This document shows positions 16,130 to 17,061 of a stretch of DNA of 17,061 bases, piece by piece. The DNA lies in NCBI GenBank assembly GCA_910587575.1, contig CAJULU010000022.1, positions 38,236 to 55,296 on the forward strand. The letters run 5' to 3'. The stretch is from an uncultured Dorea sp. (GTDB lineage Bacteria; Bacillota; Clostridia; Lachnospirales; Lachnospiraceae). The notes beneath the pieces were generated by a model. The model was not told the DNA's origin, searched no databases, and was given only the letters and a program-made list of their open reading frames with translations. Position numbers and translations under genes: made by a program. Position 1 is the stretch's first letter. Each line of letters starts with the position of its first letter.

Positions 16130-17061
16130 ATGAAGAATTGTCAGAAGTATGAGAGAGCATATTTTATGCCGCCGGAGGTTACCTATGACTGGGTGAAGAA
16201 GGAGTATGTCGACAGGCCGCCCATCTGGTGCAGCGTGGATCTGCGTGACGGGAACCAGGCGCTGATTGAGCCTATGAGCCTGGAGGAGAAGCTGGAATTC
16301 TTTCAGATGTTAGTGGATATTGGGTTCAAGGAGATTGAGGTCGGATTTCCGGCGGCCTCTGAGACGGAATATCAGTTTATGCGGACGCTCATTGAGAAAG
16401 ATATGATTCCGGACGATGTGACGGTGCAGGTGCTGACCCAGGCCAGGGAGCACATTATTAAGAAGACCTTTGAGGCAGTGAAAGGTGCGCCCCATGCCGT
16501 GGTTCATCTGTATAATTCCACATCAGTGGCCCAGAGGGAACAGGTATTCCGTAAGAGCAGGGAGGAGATCAAGCAGATTGCCATTGAGGGTGCGAAGCTT
16601 CTGGCAGAACTGGCAGCCGAGACGGACGGAAACTTTACCTTCCAGTACAGTCCCGAAAGTTTCCCGGGGACGGAGGTGGACTATGCGGTGGAGGTCTGCA
16701 ATGCGGTTCTGGACGTCTGGAAACCGACGGCGGATAATAAGGCAATCATTAATATTCCCACCACGGTAGAGAATGCCATGCCCCATGTGTTTGCCTGTCA
16801 GCTGGAGTATGTGAACAAGCATCTGAATTACAGAGACAATGTGATTCTCTGCCTGCATCCCCACAATGACCGCGGCTGCGGTGTGGCTACGGCAGAACTG
16901 GGAATCCTGGCAGGTGCAGACCGTATTGAAGGGACGCTGTTCGGGAACGGGGAGCGTACCGGGAATGTGGATATCGTGACCATGGGAATGAACATGTACG
17001 CTCACGGCGTGGATCCGGGATTGGATTTTTCTGACATGAAGCATATCCGGGAGACTTATGA
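16130..17061 (+). CDS. leuA: 2-isopropylmalate synthase, N-terminal 310 residues (runs off right edge)
   Basis: The reading frame is open from ATG 16130 to the window end. It encodes the catalytic HMGL-like TIM barrel of LeuA: SVDLR39D40GNQ near the start, then GFPAASETE (72-80), TTVENAMPHVF, the metal site H243-P-H245-N-D and GTLFGNGERTGNVD (268-281). The enzyme condenses acetyl-CoA with 2-oxoisovalerate, the first committed step of leucine synthesis, in the cytoplasm. The sequence looks like the longer type-2 LeuA (about 560 residues) because of its PPEVTYDWVKKEYVDRPP N-terminal extension. AAGGTG (16119-16124), 5 nt upstream, and AAGGAG (16113-16118) support the start. The C-terminal leucine-binding regulatory domain is outside the window. 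Confidence 0.93.
   Translation, partial: MKNCQKYERAYFMPPEVTYDWVKKEYVDRPPIWCSVDLRDGNQALIEPMSLEEKLEFFQMLVDIGFKEIEVGFPAASETEYQFMRTLIEKDMIPDDVTVQVLTQAREHIIKKTFEAVKGAPHAVVHLYNSTSVAQREQVFRKSREEIKQIAIEGAKLLAELAAETDGNFTFQYSPESFPGTEVDYAVEVCNAVLDVWKPTADNKAIINIPTTVENAMPHVFACQLEYVNKHLNYRDNVILCLHPHNDRGCGVATAELGILAGADRIEGTLFGNGERTGNVDIVTMGMNMYAHGVDPGLDFSDMKHIRETY

Noticed and set aside
16485..17044. Open frames on both strands within leuA (94 and 173 codons)
   Set aside because: The leuA frame is open throughout with every catalytic motif; the others are shadows.

Overview
The window looks like chromosome of a Gram-positive Clostridia member, most likely Lachnospiraceae. This is inferred from strong AGGAGG-type ribosome sites, a DUF975/CmpB-type membrane protein, a lipoprotein amidase, a sortase-like surface protein, a zinc-ribbon/VWA protein and a LeuA of the type-2 branch. 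GC looks moderate overall and visibly lower in the restriction-modification block. No rRNA, tRNA, CRISPR, transposase or integrase is visible.

Layout. Positions 1-583 (minus) hold the N-terminal part of a MATE efflux transporter that runs off the left edge. Positions 772-3844 (plus) hold two overlapping membrane-protein genes: a DUF975/CmpB-like fusion and a membrane-anchored calcineurin-type metallophosphoesterase. Positions 3841-7885 (minus) are a compact three-gene type IIS restriction-modification operon, read in the order adenine methyltransferase, Dam-like adenine methyltransferase, AlwI-family endonuclease. Its last gene overlaps the phosphoesterase tail to tail by 4 bp.

Positions 8127-14158 (plus) form a cell-envelope operon that starts from a good promoter and ends at a clear intrinsic terminator. 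It encodes a large secreted glucosaminidase-domain surface protein with an Ig-like domain, a repeat-rich stalk and a sortase-like C-terminus, then a lipoprotein N-acetylmuramoyl-L-alanine amidase, then a zinc-ribbon/TM/coiled-coil/VWA protein. Positions 14392-15978 (plus) encode a sodium:solute symporter behind a near-consensus promoter followed by three 15-bp iterons. From 16130 to the right edge is the first part of leuA (2-isopropylmalate synthase).

Working together. The two DNA methyltransferases probably each protect one strand of the asymmetric site cut by the endonuclease. The envelope operon pairs two peptidoglycan hydrolases of different bond specificity with a VWA protein that spans the membrane and could scaffold or sense the wall. 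That trio is the least described part of the window. The transporter and leuA units look like ordinary housekeeping genes, each set off by a terminator.
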